This document shows, one piece after another, positions 33,134 through 48,100 of a stretch of 64,000 bases of DNA (position 1 is the first letter of the stretch; every line of letters starts with the position of its first letter). The stretch comes from Gyrodactylus bullatarudis (Eukaryota; Platyhelminthes; Monogenea; Gyrodactylidea; Gyrodactylidae): contig SSNU01000170.1 in NCBI GenBank assembly GCA_012064415.1, positions 8,575 to 72,574 of the forward strand. The letters are read 5' to 3'. Under the pieces are notes generated by a model. The model saw nothing but the letters and a program-made list of their open reading frames with translations. It was not told the origin of the DNA and made no database searches. The position numbers were made by a program, and so were the translations under genes.

Positions 33134-36100
33134 CTACATTATAATACAACATTTTCCACTTTGAGCAATACGCCGTTTCTCGTCAATATTATCTTCATAG
33201 CCATACGGAATTCGACCAGAGCCACTACGATTCTTCATATTTGAATTTAATGGTTTCGGGGTAGCATAATCCACAACTTTTCCAGGTGGAGGTGGTTGAC
33301 GGGGGAAGTTCATAGAGCCATTCATGTTATACGCATTATATTGTGAAGGGATTGGACTGCGTAGGGAATCACTTCCTCCGTATACTGGTCTTGGTCCGGG
33401 GTGCGAGGGGTTCATACTACTAGAGTTTGAGGTAATTTTATTCGGAGGCCGATAGACAAACTCTTGAGAATCATCAAAGTTGGGATCTTTACGATTAGTT
33501 GAAGGATTTCGATCATCACGATATGCAGAAATTACTGGATTTCTCGGATTAGATGGATTTGGATCCTTCTTTGGGATAAGACCATCAATACTAGTCCGAA
33601 TTTGAGGAGAGGACGCCGCGTAATTCTAGAAAAAATAACAAATTAATTCAAAGCAATAATTATTTTCACGGTTCGTCTATGAGCTTTTCTAGTTTATATG
33701 GGTTGAGAATTATTAACAAGTTTAACGCAATGATCTACTTAATCTTACGGTGATAATTTCTAATTTAAGAATTATTTAAAATCCCTAGTCTTTAAACAAG
33801 CTCATTACAATAAACGTAAATAAAAAATAACCCACTGGTTTGATTTATAATGATAAACTTACACTTCTATGACCGCCAGGTGGCAGTGCTGGAGGTTCAT
33901 GGTAATTCGAACTGTTGTTGTTCACTTGAGGTTGGGAAATTAATTTCTTAGCAGGTTTGTTAACATTCGTGGAAGTTGGGTTATTCTGGTCATTGGAAGT
34001 AACAGAAATATGATTTGAATTATTGCTGTGAGGATTTGAATCATTGATACCAGAATACCGATTACCATTTGACAGAGTATTCTCTGGCCTATCGAGAGAG
34101 TTTGCCTTTGAAAAGCCATTCACATCAACTAGTAGGCTAGGGTTTGTCAACTCTTTTGGATGAACAGGAAGACCTTTCTCTTGGAATATGTTGCCCTCTT
34201 CGCGGGCTTCTTTCCAGCTCAATGCCTTCTTTTCGCGCATACTTGTTCTTCGAATTGAAGAGCTAGAGAAAATTTATTGAAAAATCAGAAAATTTTCATC
34301 ATTTTTACAATGAAAAAATCTATCAATAATGCAATGTTTTAAATAATAAGAAGTAAAAGGACAAGACCTTTTTTAACTTTCTCAAGATGAATTCTAGATC
34401 AGACATTACAACATCCTTTAAATCTAGTTTGCTATCTTGAGAAAAAAATACTGTTCTTTCTCATTGAAAAGAGAATTCAAACTCTTCAAACTATTTCCGG
34501 GGATCATCTCTCAAGAAATACCCATCTATATATGTCGAAATAAAAACAAAATGTCAATTATGATGTTTTTCTTGAAAGATGATGCTTGAGATTGTCAGTT
34601 AAAAAATTTCATGTTGATAGCCTTGTTTGGAAACATAAACTAGCCCATTATGATTACAAACTAACCCTCTGGGATTATTGCTGCTTCTCCGACGAATGAG
34701 ACCCTTAGACTTTTCAGATCCCTTGGTAGTGTTTAATAGCTGGTTGTTAATTTTCATTCTCTCAATGTCTCGTTTAAGTTCAATAAGTCTCTGCAATAGT
34801 TCATCATCTTGGCACAAACTAAAGACTGTCTCGCCATTGGTTGTTTTACCATCAATGTCAGCCCCATAATGACACAAGACAGTAATCACTTCCAGCTATA
34901 AAATAATTCAACATAAAATTTCCAACTTTGAAAAAAAATACAACTAACATGACTCCAGTAGGCAGCAATATGAATGGCCTTCCAGCCATCCTTGTCAAGG
35001 ACATCAATGTTGGCCCCGTGGTCCATAAGATTTGAGACAACATCAGCATAACCACAACTAGCCGCTATATGTATCTGGAATGAAATTCAATCAATAGTCA
35101 TATTCTAAAATAGTTTCATATCAGAGGAAAACAATCCAAATCATTTAGAAACTTAATTCGAACGATGGAAATAAAAATAAAGGATATTGCGTATGTCTTG
35201 TAAAGATACCTTGATAAAAAAATTGAATTAACGTTGGTTAGATTGAAGCGTAATAAGTGGCAATAAGATTTATTTGAGCGAGAATTCACTTCTTTCTAAA
35301 GAATTGCATTTCTCATAAGTAAATAATAACACTATGGATATCTAGATCTTAGTAAAATTTTATGTTTGTATCAAAATTTAATTCTCAACAATGTTGTACA
35401 ATAAAGTAATTTTAATTTGGTTTTTACATTGTGAGAGATAAGATGGCAAATTAAAGAACTTGAGTACTACCCTCTACTGCTAAATTGATGAAGGATTCTG
35501 ACATTGAAAAGATGGAATTGGAAAATTTTATCATTAAAAATAAAGATCAAGTATGCATCAAATCTTGTTGAAATTTTAACAAGTCCCATAGAATAATAAA
35601 AATCTATATTCCTAAATATTCCTTTTGATGGTGTGTTGAACAGGATATCAACAAGTCTGGAATAAATAAATAAATCAAACTTTTCATCAAGAATAAAGTG
35701 AGACTGATTAGCAAACTGAAAGAGAGAGAAAAAAACAAAACAACGTTGCTTTCTTGTATGTATATGTAATGTATTTTTAGTCTAATTGGAATGTCAGATT
35801 TGTATTAATCTCAAGGCATAAATAAATATATATTTAGTGCATACGAGCATTTGGAGAAAAATGTTATGAAATTTTCATGAATAATTCATGAGTATCGTAG
35901 TATAATATAACCACGTTCCTTCATACGTACATGTATAAAAAACATAATCTGTAAAAACTTCAAAACGAAACGTATATATATATTTATGTAGTAGATACAT
36001 AGAATGTAGACATTGTGAATTGAAAAAAAGGTGTCAGTACTTTACTTAAGAGAGATAGAGTTAAAATTGACAAGTTGGACGAATGAGGAAAAAATCAATA

Positions 36101-39100
36101 CGATGAAATTCCACACAATGATTGAATGAATTGATTTTCATAATTCTATTGAGTAACTCAATTAAAGTGTATTATTATTGTATCAGGTATCAAAACACCT
36201 GTAGATATAGATATTTTTACTTATAGTAGAGAGTTTTTCAGTTTTAGTCAATTGAAAAATATAGGAAACTTGGAATGAAGTATTGTATTGCCGAATGATT
36301 ATTATTTTGGTTAGATTCTAGAATAGAGCATTGCTTTTCTTCTTAAGGAATTTAAATTTTGTTTTATTAAGTATTTAAAAATACTTATTTTAATTTTCAT
36401 CAGGGTTTTTCTGGTGACTAAGAATAAGTAACGAAAAAACCCTGATAAGGAATATTTTAAAGTGTGCAAAAGTGTGTTCAATGCTCACAGATAAACTTAA
36501 ATCCATACATTTTTTAAAAAGGCTCAAATATTTGCGGATTCCATGTCAGACGTCATACAGTTGGTATGGTGCTCACTTCAAATTTCCTAATATTAGTTAG
36601 TCGGTGTTTGGTCTGAAGAGAACCGACGAAAATAAAGCTTTATTCACCAATAATCCTTCGTTCGTTCTTAACACTAGCATAACTTCGAGTCAGCAAGCTC
36701 AAAATAGTATTAGTTAGTCAACTCTCAGTCAAATTTCTGGCTCTTTATTGAAGAATAGCGGTGTTTTATTCTTTAAAAACAAGTGTATATTTTGTTGATA
36801 AACGTTCTTTGTCGTCTGGTAACTCCAAACTCTATCCTGAAAACAGGTAGTTTCCTCAAAAAGTAATAATATGAGCAAAAAATTGAAATAGTTCTGATGA
36901 ACTGTCAAGTCTGGGAAGATCTGGCTTTTGTCACTCAAACACAAGCTTATCTTTTTGCTCGCTAATCTTTCAAATGAGTCTAGAAGAATGAAAATTTTAT
37001 TTTTGACATTATAAAATTTTCACGCAGAGCAAATAAATAATTCAATAAATTTCATTGAATTAAAATTTTTCTAGGGAAAATAATCCTGAAAATACAAAGA
37101 GTCGAAGACAACTAACAAAGGCGTGAAAAATGAAATATGACCCAGAGTTTATTGAATTAAATACAGTATATAGGATTTGAGAATTAATGCAAATACAAAT
37201 GCATAGTGTGAAATGAATATCTATTTTTGTTATTAAATATTTTAATTTCGCATAAAATTAGAGATAAAATAACAAGTAAAAATTAAAATTAAATATTTAA
37301 AAAAAAGTATATTTGTCCGTATCAGTAGAAATATTCATTTCTCAGAGGATTTGGAAGACGGGTGAATTTGGGTAACAAAGCTTTTATTTCACCGGTTTTC
37401 ATAAGACTCTTAACCTTTCATGTCCCACCAGTGGAACAAAACTCTTTCTCGAGCGATAATTTTAACTGAAAGATACCTAAAAACACTTTGTTTGACCCTC
37501 ATTAGAAATAAAATTTATTAAGCTACAAAAATATGTATAATTCATAAAGATAGCTTTTCACTGATGAACATCATAGTTATATGAAGAAGGATGAGTTTTT
37601 GAAAATGTTGTCAAATATTTGAAAAATATTTAGAACGTGTTTTTGAAAACCTATTTGCTGAGGTCTTAGAAAAAAATAAAATAACTTTCGTAAAACACTA
37701 GCCGTAGATTTCAAATACGCAATCGCCTGCTGGATATTTCTTATAGTTTACAAGATAACTGGTTTTAGAGCCAAAAATTGCCAATTTTAACCTCTCTCAT
37801 CTTTGGAATGATAAGTCGGCTTACAAAAAGGAATTCAGATTCAGAATCAGCCTAATTATTTTGGTCTGGTTTCAAATTTCCTCATTTGGGTGATAAAAAA
37901 AATAATTTGGGACATGAAGGGTTAAACTGGCGTGATAAATTTTTACCTCCTCGTATTTTAATTGCACATTATTTAATTTAGTGATAATTACAGGTTGGAT
38001 ATCAATCTGATTATCACTATCAAAAATATATTTCCCAAAAGGTGCAAAGGGTAGTATCTGATCTATGAATCTGTAAAGGAATATGATAGGCTGTCCAAGT
38101 GTTGAACTCTCTATGCTCATTGCTCAATAACCATGGTTAGATTCTCGGCTACGGTATATACCTAGGAGTCTCGATAAAGATGAAACGAGTCTATGGCTGC
38201 CACACATGTCTGAGTGATAGCTTATAAATTTGATACACCCTGTATCTTATCTCTAAAGCGAGATGAGGGACTTTTCCGCATGGAATTAGAGATAATAAAA
38301 TACTAGAGCACTTTTCCCTAGTCACCAAAAAAACTTGAAATGCTAAAAGTCAGGTATTATTTCCTTAATTTTTTAATGACCTAATTTCATACAAAATTAG
38401 ACTTGCCAGTCAAAGAAGAAATTCATTCTTTATTCTAGAGTAAGTAAGAATCTCTTTTTATGATGAAGGGCGAAATCTCTGAAAATCTTGCCAAAAAATA
38501 AGATTTAAATGATAGATAAAAGATACATGCATTAGTGACAACTTGAAATATGGGAATTTCTTTGATCTCTTTAGAACATTGAAATGGAAAATAGGCAATG
38601 TTCATCAAACATTTTTCATCATGATCAAAGTGTTTTTCATGAATTCAGGTATATATTATAATATATCTTGAAAGATTGCCAAATTTAAAATTTACAAGAT
38701 TAATTTTTTCAATATGTTTTGTAATTCAAAATTCAATAGTAGGAAGAGAATATATTAAATCACTAGATGTACATTTCTAAAAGGATCATCAGTAGTGTCA
38801 CTTTTAAAATGATATAATTTAAAAAGGTCAATGAATATAATAATTTACAAATTCTCAAAGAAATAGTAAAAGAAGGAAAATAAATAGAATAAAATATGAG
38901 CTGAAAAAACACCATATTCATTTATATTCATTGACCTTTTTAAATTATATCATTTTAAAAGTGACACTACTGATGATCCTTTTAGAAATGTACATCTAGT
39001 GATTTAATATATTCTCTTCCTACTATTGAATTTTGAATTATGAACTTTAGAGGATTCTCGGACGTTTATGAAAATTTACGTGAATATTTTACTCGTAATA

Positions 39101-42100
39101 TGTTTTGTAATAAAAATTAACACGGAAAGAATTTTTTCAAATGAGCGATTTTTTAAGGTCTCTCAAGAAATCTAATGTATCGTTAATTAGATTTATTGCT
39201 TTTTAAGAATAAAGCTAATTGATATGAAGTTGGGAATCTATGATTTTTACGAAAACCTTGATTTTTTCATCAAAAATTCGAATATGTTTAAGTTTTTTTT
39301 GGAATCCTACTAATGTTGTTCATTTTTACGATTTGAAGAAAAAAATTTTTTAATGAATAATATGGTCAATTTTCAAATTTTGATTTGGCGCAAAAATCCC
39401 ATTTTTTCGAACTTTGAACTGAAAATTTTTATTGATTTGTGAGAGAGTGATCAAAAGTTAATTTTCAGGATCACAATAAGATAAGAAAGCCGAATATGCT
39501 GAATATTTTCTATTTCATAACTTCATTATTGTTTGAGAGTCGAATTTCGATTTTTGATAATTTTTTCTTCAAATGGTAAAGTGAGCAACATGAGTAGGAT
39601 TCCAAAAAATATTTATCATATTCGAATTTTTGATGAAAAAATCGAGGTGACGAACACTGTTCGTGAAAATCAAAGATTCCCGACTTCATATTAACCAATT
39701 TTACATTATGATAAAATTCACTTAATTTCTTTGGTCATCATTAGAGCATCAAAAAGTCATATTTTACAAGTAAGGTATATTAAACAAATAAAGCACATTG
39801 GTATAATCAGATCAGTAATAGGTCATATTTTTTAAAAGGCATATTTATAGGTCATATTCATATATAATGTATACTTTGCATAGACTATACCCATACCTAA
39901 TATAATTGACCAATCATCCATTCTTTGATTTCCCATGATTGACATTCTAATTACCTCATGCAGCATGCTTTATTCTATATTGTTTTAACCATGCCAAAAG
40001 CCCCAACACCAAATCCATATAAATTACGAATTTTACCGAATACTGACCCAATATATTCCTAGAATCTAGAACGGGAGATCTATATTGTAATATGTGATCA
40101 TGCACTGCCAACCAAAGCAAATAATTTTTTAATTCATTAACATGGACTCATAAGTAGTAAGGAAATTTTACAAGTCATATAATATGACCCAAAAAATAAG
40201 TGCCTTTTTATAAGTGCCTATAAATGAGGTCATATTTTTGACGCTCTAGTCATCATTATAAAAGGAAATAAACATTAGAGAGAATTAAGTTATGAACTGA
40301 ATGTAAATAGATAATATTTACAGGAAGATCAGTATCCCAACAGTTTGTTTATACACAGTTTGAGAAAAATAAACAAAATTCTCGAGACTAATCAATAAGA
40401 TTCTCATTGTCTAATAAGATCAGAATATCACAAGAGATCGATGAGAAGATGACCTTGTTTTTTAAGCTTGCTTGAAATTCCCATCTATAATACTTTTTAT
40501 GAAGAATCTTGGCTTTTTATTCCGCAATGGAAAAATCTCGCAGAGTGAGAAAAATTAACGCAATAACGATCAAATACATTATTACATTCTTCAATTAATT
40601 ATAATCAATTATTTTGCAAGCTCTTGAATTTAAATCGGATAGGTTTAAGTTATATATTATTTAGATCGAAAATATTGAATTAATATGAGTAGATAATAAG
40701 GGGAAATGTTACTCACATAAGCGGCTCCTTGTGAATCAAGTTTGTCAAGATCTTTGCCTTCTTTGTATGCCTGTTCCACTTCATAGATCATCATTCTCTC
40801 TGGGACTTTACGGCGCTCATCAATGTCACTCTGTTGGATATCTAAAAGAATTGATGTAAAGCACTCATTTCACAGATTTTCTAATGAGAGAATTATGATT
40901 TCTGTTCAGAGTTTGATTCTAACCTATAAATCATTGAGGAAATGCTTGAATATAAAGCTAGGTGAAGATGAAGATGAGAATTCACAATTTTTACAAAAAC
41001 CTACATATTTTTCTCCAGTGAGAAACAAAATCATTTTTAGTGTCCCATTATGAAATGAGCTCAGAAACATGCGGGAATGAAAAAAAATTTCGCAAAAATA
41101 TTCAATCTGGTCAAAATTAGGCTATTTTTGAACTATTTCAATGTTTGATCTCAAAATATTTATTGATTTCAGATCATTGATTGATTTGGAATCAAGATTA
41201 AATAAAAATCTCGAATTTGGCCGTAGAATTTCCCCAAAGATACGCCGTTTCAATGAAAAAACAGATTTTTCTCAAATTCTTTGGCCAAAATCGAGATTTT
41301 TATTTAATCTTGATTCCAAATCTCGGGATTTAATCGCTTCAGTTTCCAGAAATAAATAAAAAAATTTGAAATGAACCATTAAAAGATAGGAAACTCAACG
41401 CGAGATTTTCATGGGTTCATTTCTATATGGAGAATAATATCGAGGTTTTGTAAGTAATTACAGGGTTAAATACAGTAAAAAATCTGCGTTCCTAAATTGA
41501 ACATTAGCCACTAGAGCTATCGGCGATGAATTTATGATTTTTTACAAAAACTGGATTTTTTCATCAAGGTCCAGTGATTTAAGGGAAAAAATTCGAATTC
41601 ATTGAGAATAGCTTTAGTTGACTTGAAGATGAGATAAACCGTTTTCACAAAAACCTCAATATTTTCATCAAGCTTCATATTGATCAAGGAAGAACTTTTT
41701 TATTTGGCATATCCTCTGGGAACATTCATACTTTTATTGATTCTTGTAGGAAATAAATAAATTCTGTTATCTGATTCTAATAGAGAGTATGAAAGACGGG
41801 ATAATTAAAATTTTAATAACAAATATGTCATGAATGTTAATAAAATTCTCACTTTTAGCGGCCATCTTGCTCTCAATTATTGTGAGAGCTTTCTCGTCTT
41901 CACAAATATCATATGGCATATTTCCGTCAGCATTCAGTGCCAATAAATCAGCTCCACTGCAGCGAAAAAGATTTAAAATTAAGGAGTATGAAAATACTGG
42001 TGGTATTTAAGGCCTAGGTTTCTTTAGGATCCATATTTTTTTAATCGTAAATTTGAAATAAAATAAAATGAAATGATTGCAGTTTCCTGAAATCCAGATT

Positions 42101-45100
42101 ATGAAGACCTTTGTACGCTTTGAAGAGAAAAAATACTTTCGAAATGGATAATTCTAAGAAAAAATACGGTCATAATTAAGCAAAATTTTCTAAATTTGAT
42201 CAAAGAGAGATCAAATTTGATGATTTTCTCTTTTAATTTTGCTCTAAATACTCTTTATTTAAACACCTTCTCACATCGAAATTGATAAAAGTTTCAAAAT
42301 TCACCTATACTTAAAGGTTATCTACAAAATTTACATCAACCAACTTTGGGATGATTTGAGGCTGAGAAGCCAAAAATTTGTTCAATTTTCCGGGAGTTGT
42401 GAGTATGGGTACCTTTTTCGGTTTAATCGACGAGTAAAAGAAAAGATACCTAAATGATTTCAAAAACTAATGTGAAAAAGCTTGCCTTAATGGAGGAAAT
42501 CAAATGTAAGAGTAATGAGATCTACTGGAATTCAATTAGATTGATCAAGATAACTCTGTTAATTTCAAACAAATAGATTGTTATTGATTACAAAAGAAAA
42601 AAAATATTCAATTGATAAAAGATTTCGATTCAGGACGATTAAATGGAATATTTAAATAAATTAAGCAACTCCTCACGAATACATATGGGGGAAATATAAA
42701 TGGCAATATTCCAGTTGATCTATAACCAAGCAAAAGAGATAAACTCAGTCAGTTTTGTTGTTGGATGGACTATGGAAGTATTTCTAATGGCCTATTTATA
42801 ACAGAAAGGAATAGAATACCAAGAGATATTTTTTGAAAAGATTTATTATCCCATCTTCAGCTAGAATTTGAGAATGAATAATTGACTGAATTTGCCTCTT
42901 TATTAATGCATAAAAATGTCTTGAATTTCTTATAGGGATAGGAACATACATACAAGAATGCCAAGATATTTCGAATACAATTATTTGCTTTCAAAAGAAT
43001 GATAAAGTTGGAATTAAAAATAGCTATGTCTGTAAGTGGTAAATCTCAAAGGGAATGATTTTCAGGTTTTTCTCATAAATTCAATTTTTTTTGTTAGACA
43101 AAACACTTATTTTTAAAGATGTATAGTAATAACAAAATAAATATAGTATAACCTTGCGATGAAAAGGTTCTCTTTTTTAAATAAATAGAAAATTTTCAAT
43201 AGTTTTTATCAGGTCGGGGAATGCAAATAATAATATTCAAAATGAAAATCTAGTGTCTGCAAGCAAAACGAAAAAATCAATGACTAATTTAAGATTAGTC
43301 AAGTCATCACAATCGGACAATTTATATTTTAATTTAATAGTATTGAGAGTAGATAATAAGTAATAACATTCATATTTAGAATTCCTGAGGTTATAATTAT
43401 TCTCAGAAATTCTGTCTATGTAGTCTAGTTTGGGATAAAAAGTGGCAAATTTTTAGAACTTAGAAAACCTCGAATTACTCGATAACTGGATTTATCACTT
43501 ACACATATATCTGTAAACTAATGAGTAGCTAAAGAGCCAAAAGTATATTGTGAGAAAGAAAAATTCTCGCGAACTCGATTCGAAAAACAAGATCTTCATA
43601 ATAATCAAAAAAATAAGAATTTACAAACACAATAGTAGTAGCAATGTTAAGAAAAACAAATAGCTTCCTGAATTCTTATCCATTGCTTGTGTAAGATGAA
43701 GATAACATCAGAGAAGGACATGTTCTCAGCCACACAAGAGGGATTCGAAATAAATTTATTCTTCTCTTTAAGAAGAGATTCGGATTAGGCCAAAATAAAT
43801 GTTTTGTAAAATTGATGAGCACAAAATTTAGTATGATAAATTCGGCTGGAAGGAAACTGCCCTTTTCAATTTACTATATCTCTTATAAATATATAAATCA
43901 AAAGTTCTTGTCATTTCTTACTTTCACAAATCCACCGAGTTACGTACTTTTTATGAAAGATTTTTTATTTAAATTTAGGTGAGATTATCTTGAATTACAA
44001 TTTTTATATTTTTTGGCATGTGCCTCAGCTTTTATGCACTAGATTTGAGTTAATTACATTTTTTTGAATTACAACTAAAAATATTTTACGTTTTTGACTT
44101 AAAAAGTGTACCCATTGTTTGTAACATATATAGAATGGTTGCAAAAACAATGATTCCCTTATCTAAATTAGCTTGGTATATTCAATTGTGGTTAATAAAT
44201 TTTTTTATACTTCTGATTGTGATCATACTCTTTAACCAAGAAAATTTTTATGTCGATTTATTCCGAATAGTAAGATGGAGAGAAGAATTTAAGTAAACAA
44301 CTTGGATTACAAAGATGAATGGATGACGAACTTGACAATTCCATCTACGGAAAATAAAATAATTAATTCATTAATGGAGAGAAAAAATTAATGAGGCCGG
44401 ATAAAATTTTGAGATCCAAGTCATAGAGAGTTTTTGACAGGAAATTTCTCATCACTGAAAAAATACTGTTTTAGACATGTCAAAACACAAACATTTTATA
44501 CAATTATTTACGAAAAAAATGGTGTGATTAGTGTACCTAGCAGTGATAGAGATTTTAGTTTCTCCATACTTAGGTAGCCCCATGTTTTTTTTCTATTATA
44601 CTTGTTTTACCCATTAATTTATTATTGGAAAACTGCTTTCACACAAAATAAGATTTTACGATTTTTACATTGTATCTAAATATTTTTCCTCATATAGTTT
44701 CCGTAGAATATGGGCTCATTTTGGATTCCGCAATGTTAGTTATTAAAACATAAAATAGTTCAATCTAAGTTTTTGTTTGATCTTTGGATGTGTGAAATTG
44801 AATGCAAGTTTCTTACTCATTTAAGGAAGTTTACTAAAATAAATTCTAGCAGAAGTATCGTTACATACTGACATCGGTCGGTGTTTCTAGATAAGGCAAA
44901 AATTTGGTTAATGGAGAGGCATCTTTTTTTAGGAATAACTAAGTCTTTATTCAGGAGCGTATCTTGACAAAAATTTAGCGATATTTTTTGAATTTTGAAA
45001 AAGCGTCACATTAACCCAAAATATTTTCAGAACAAAGTATTTCAAGTCTTAGTTCGATATTAGTATAGACATTGGAAATACAAGCATCAAAAAAAGATAT

Positions 45101-48100
45101 TGATAAGTTGTCTATTTCTTTTCTAAAGGAAACTGATGGGAAATTTCTTTTTGATGTTTCAGTGAAGATAATCTGCTAAGCCAGATTATCGAAGGAACAG
45201 AAGGGGAAAAAGTAGATCAAAAAGAGAAATCTCCAACTTGATCTGAGAAACTATTCGATTTCAAATCATTAATCAAAATCTTATTATGCATGGCAATTTC
45301 CAGTTACCTAGGAAAATTTTTAGAATTTTCGAATGAGAACAACAGTATAACCTTTGAATTAGTATGTTTATAGATAAACTAGTATAAGTTTCAAGCCAGT
45401 ATGAAATCAGTATATCCTTTTAATAAATTCTTTCTCAAAAGACTTACTGAATTTATTCTCTTATATTCTTATAAAGCTAGTTGACATGAAGATGAGAATT
45501 TACTTTTTTTACAAAAAACTCAATATTTTTCTCTGGAAAGTCAGGAAGAAATTTATTTTTCGAATTCCATGATAAAATGAGCCAATAAGTTGTGGAAATT
45601 CAAAAAAAATTCTGAGAAAACTCACTCTGACCAAAATAAGACCATTTTTAGAATTTCGAAATTGCCCCGAATTTCCACTTTTTCAACTTTTCAGCTCAAA
45701 ATTTTTATCGATTTCAAAAACTTGAAGCAGATGAATGCAGATATTCGAGATCAGCTTCAGACGAAGAATTCAAATTAGGCCGTGGTGGTAGACAAGAATC
45801 TACTGTTTTCAAGAAAAAGTTAAACTTTTAAATTTTGGATCGTTCCCCTTCGTAATAATCAATACATTCAAAATTTTAGATTTCCCACAATAATGACAAA
45901 CTCCTGTGATTTTCTGCAGCCGAATTCTAACTCTTCGTTTGATGCTGATCTCAAATATCTGCATTCATCTGCTTCAAGTTTTTACTTCAAGGTGTACACT
46001 CTGATCGTCAATTTATATTCCCATTAATTTTGTTACTCTTGATAGTCTTGAGACTAACGGAATGTTTGTAAAACTTGTAACTCAGAATTCTAGATAATAA
46101 ATTTTAAAAGAATATTTTGAAGACTTGATATCTAAGGAAAGTAAAAATAAAAAATGGTTATTAAAAAATGGAAGCCTAAAATAAATTATATTGACTAATC
46201 GATGTAAGAATTTAGTTGCAAAATGGATGGATCAATAACAAATAAGGAAATTGATGACAAATAACAGAGAATAAATTATGTAAAGGAGCAATGAATAAAT
46301 CTTGTATTTTTCATTTCACGTTTGTATTTTTGCATAAATTTATTTGAAGAGAATAATGAAAAATAACTGAAAGCAACTCAGAAATCATAAAATTCTTGTT
46401 CAAGCAACAGCAGCAGTATGAATGAGTAATTTTAGACTCTTGGTAGAAAAACATTTTCTCTATATACAGTCATATTATTTAAAAAACTTGAGTTTCCATT
46501 AATTTCAAACCAAAGAATTTTTGATGAACATGAACTGAACAAAGTAATTATTATTGTCAAATTTTTGATGATATTGTAATTATAAGCGGACGTCTCAAGT
46601 ATCTCAGTTGGAGTAGGTATAAAATGAGTTGAATAAGAAGTAGAAAATTTAATTTCTGAAAACCATGCCAAAATTTAAGTGTAACTCATCGAATTTAAAT
46701 GCACAAGTTTAAAAAAAATCCTTCCAAACTCATACATGTAAATTGTACAACTTTAATCTGTTTTGTCGAGAAGACGAAATTTTCAAAGATTTTTAAATCC
46801 CTTTCTTAAAAATGAATTCAGTATCGACAGTCGTTACGAAAAAATTATCGGGAAATAATTGAGAATAAATTCAGAAACAAAAGAAGTTAATTTCATGAAT
46901 CCAAATCAGAATAGTAATACCAAATTCTCTATGCAACCTAAGTAAATTTCTTTGAGGTAATTTCTAAATTTCAGAATTTTTACCCAAAAATAATTTTTTG
47001 TATGTCTCAAAAGTTTACTGGAAAATTATCACATTATTACATTAATCAATAAGTACAAGTAACAAGCGGTACAATTCGAGCGTTAAGAAACATTAGCGTA
47101 CTAGAATCTTTTCATCCGTGATAATTATTACGAATTAGATTATTGTGTAACTTTATCCAGTGTTTGACTAATTTTTATGGAATTAAACCAAGAAAATAAG
47201 AAATCATTACAGAGGCCAAAATATGCCTCCCTATGGAAGGAAGAATTTTTTTTAATTCTTATAGAATTTACTATATAGATGAAGTTCTTTGAAGAGGAAA
47301 AATCATCCCATATTATGTTTGATAAACATTGATTTATTTTTGTGATATGAAAATTTCTAATGACCAAAGAATTGAAAAAACAAAATTTTAAGCCTTGTTA
47401 TCAATCGAGATATCTTTTCATGTTTGTTAAGACCAGGATATTAGGATTTTAATGATTAAAGATTCCTAAACATGAATTACATAATAGAAAAAAATAAATT
47501 ATGAAAAATTCTTAGTTTCATCGAATAAGTCAGAAAGAATGTTAGGTTTACTGTGAGGATAATTATCATTATCGTTGTTCTTACATCTTCTAGTTACTCT
47601 CTTACTTTAAAGAAATGGATTAAATTCGAATTATTTTGTCTTTGAATTCAAATTAAAATCTCCAAGGTTTTTTGTCAAATAGAAGGTTAGACTCCGAGAT
47701 ACGTATAGCAATAAAATGGTAGTCTAAAGATGATTTATCTTTCTATTTGATAGATCAATTTGAATCAACACGGTTTAGTTGTTGAAATTTTCCGTTTTAT
47801 TTGAGTTCTATTGATAGGATAATGAATGAATAATTACAGAGTGAATAGAAAAATATTTTATTGATTATTTTCCCCCGATGAAAAAAGAAATTTGATAAAC
47901 AAAAGACAGACGGATGGGAAGAAATCTGTCAATAGCTATATAGTGAGAAAACCAAAGATTTTTGATTTAGAGGATATTAACAAAATCTTTACTCACACTG
48001 TACTACTTTTAGTGTAATTATTTTCTTTATGCAATGCAGTTAGAAACATATTATCCATGTAAAAGTTCAAAGTTCGATTCTTTCATCGAATGCAAACCTA

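Noticed and set aside
40823..41359. Two plus-strand frames of 70-80 codons
   Set aside because: They lie over exon 5 of the PPP1R16-like gene and an inverted repeat; the composition is repeat-like.
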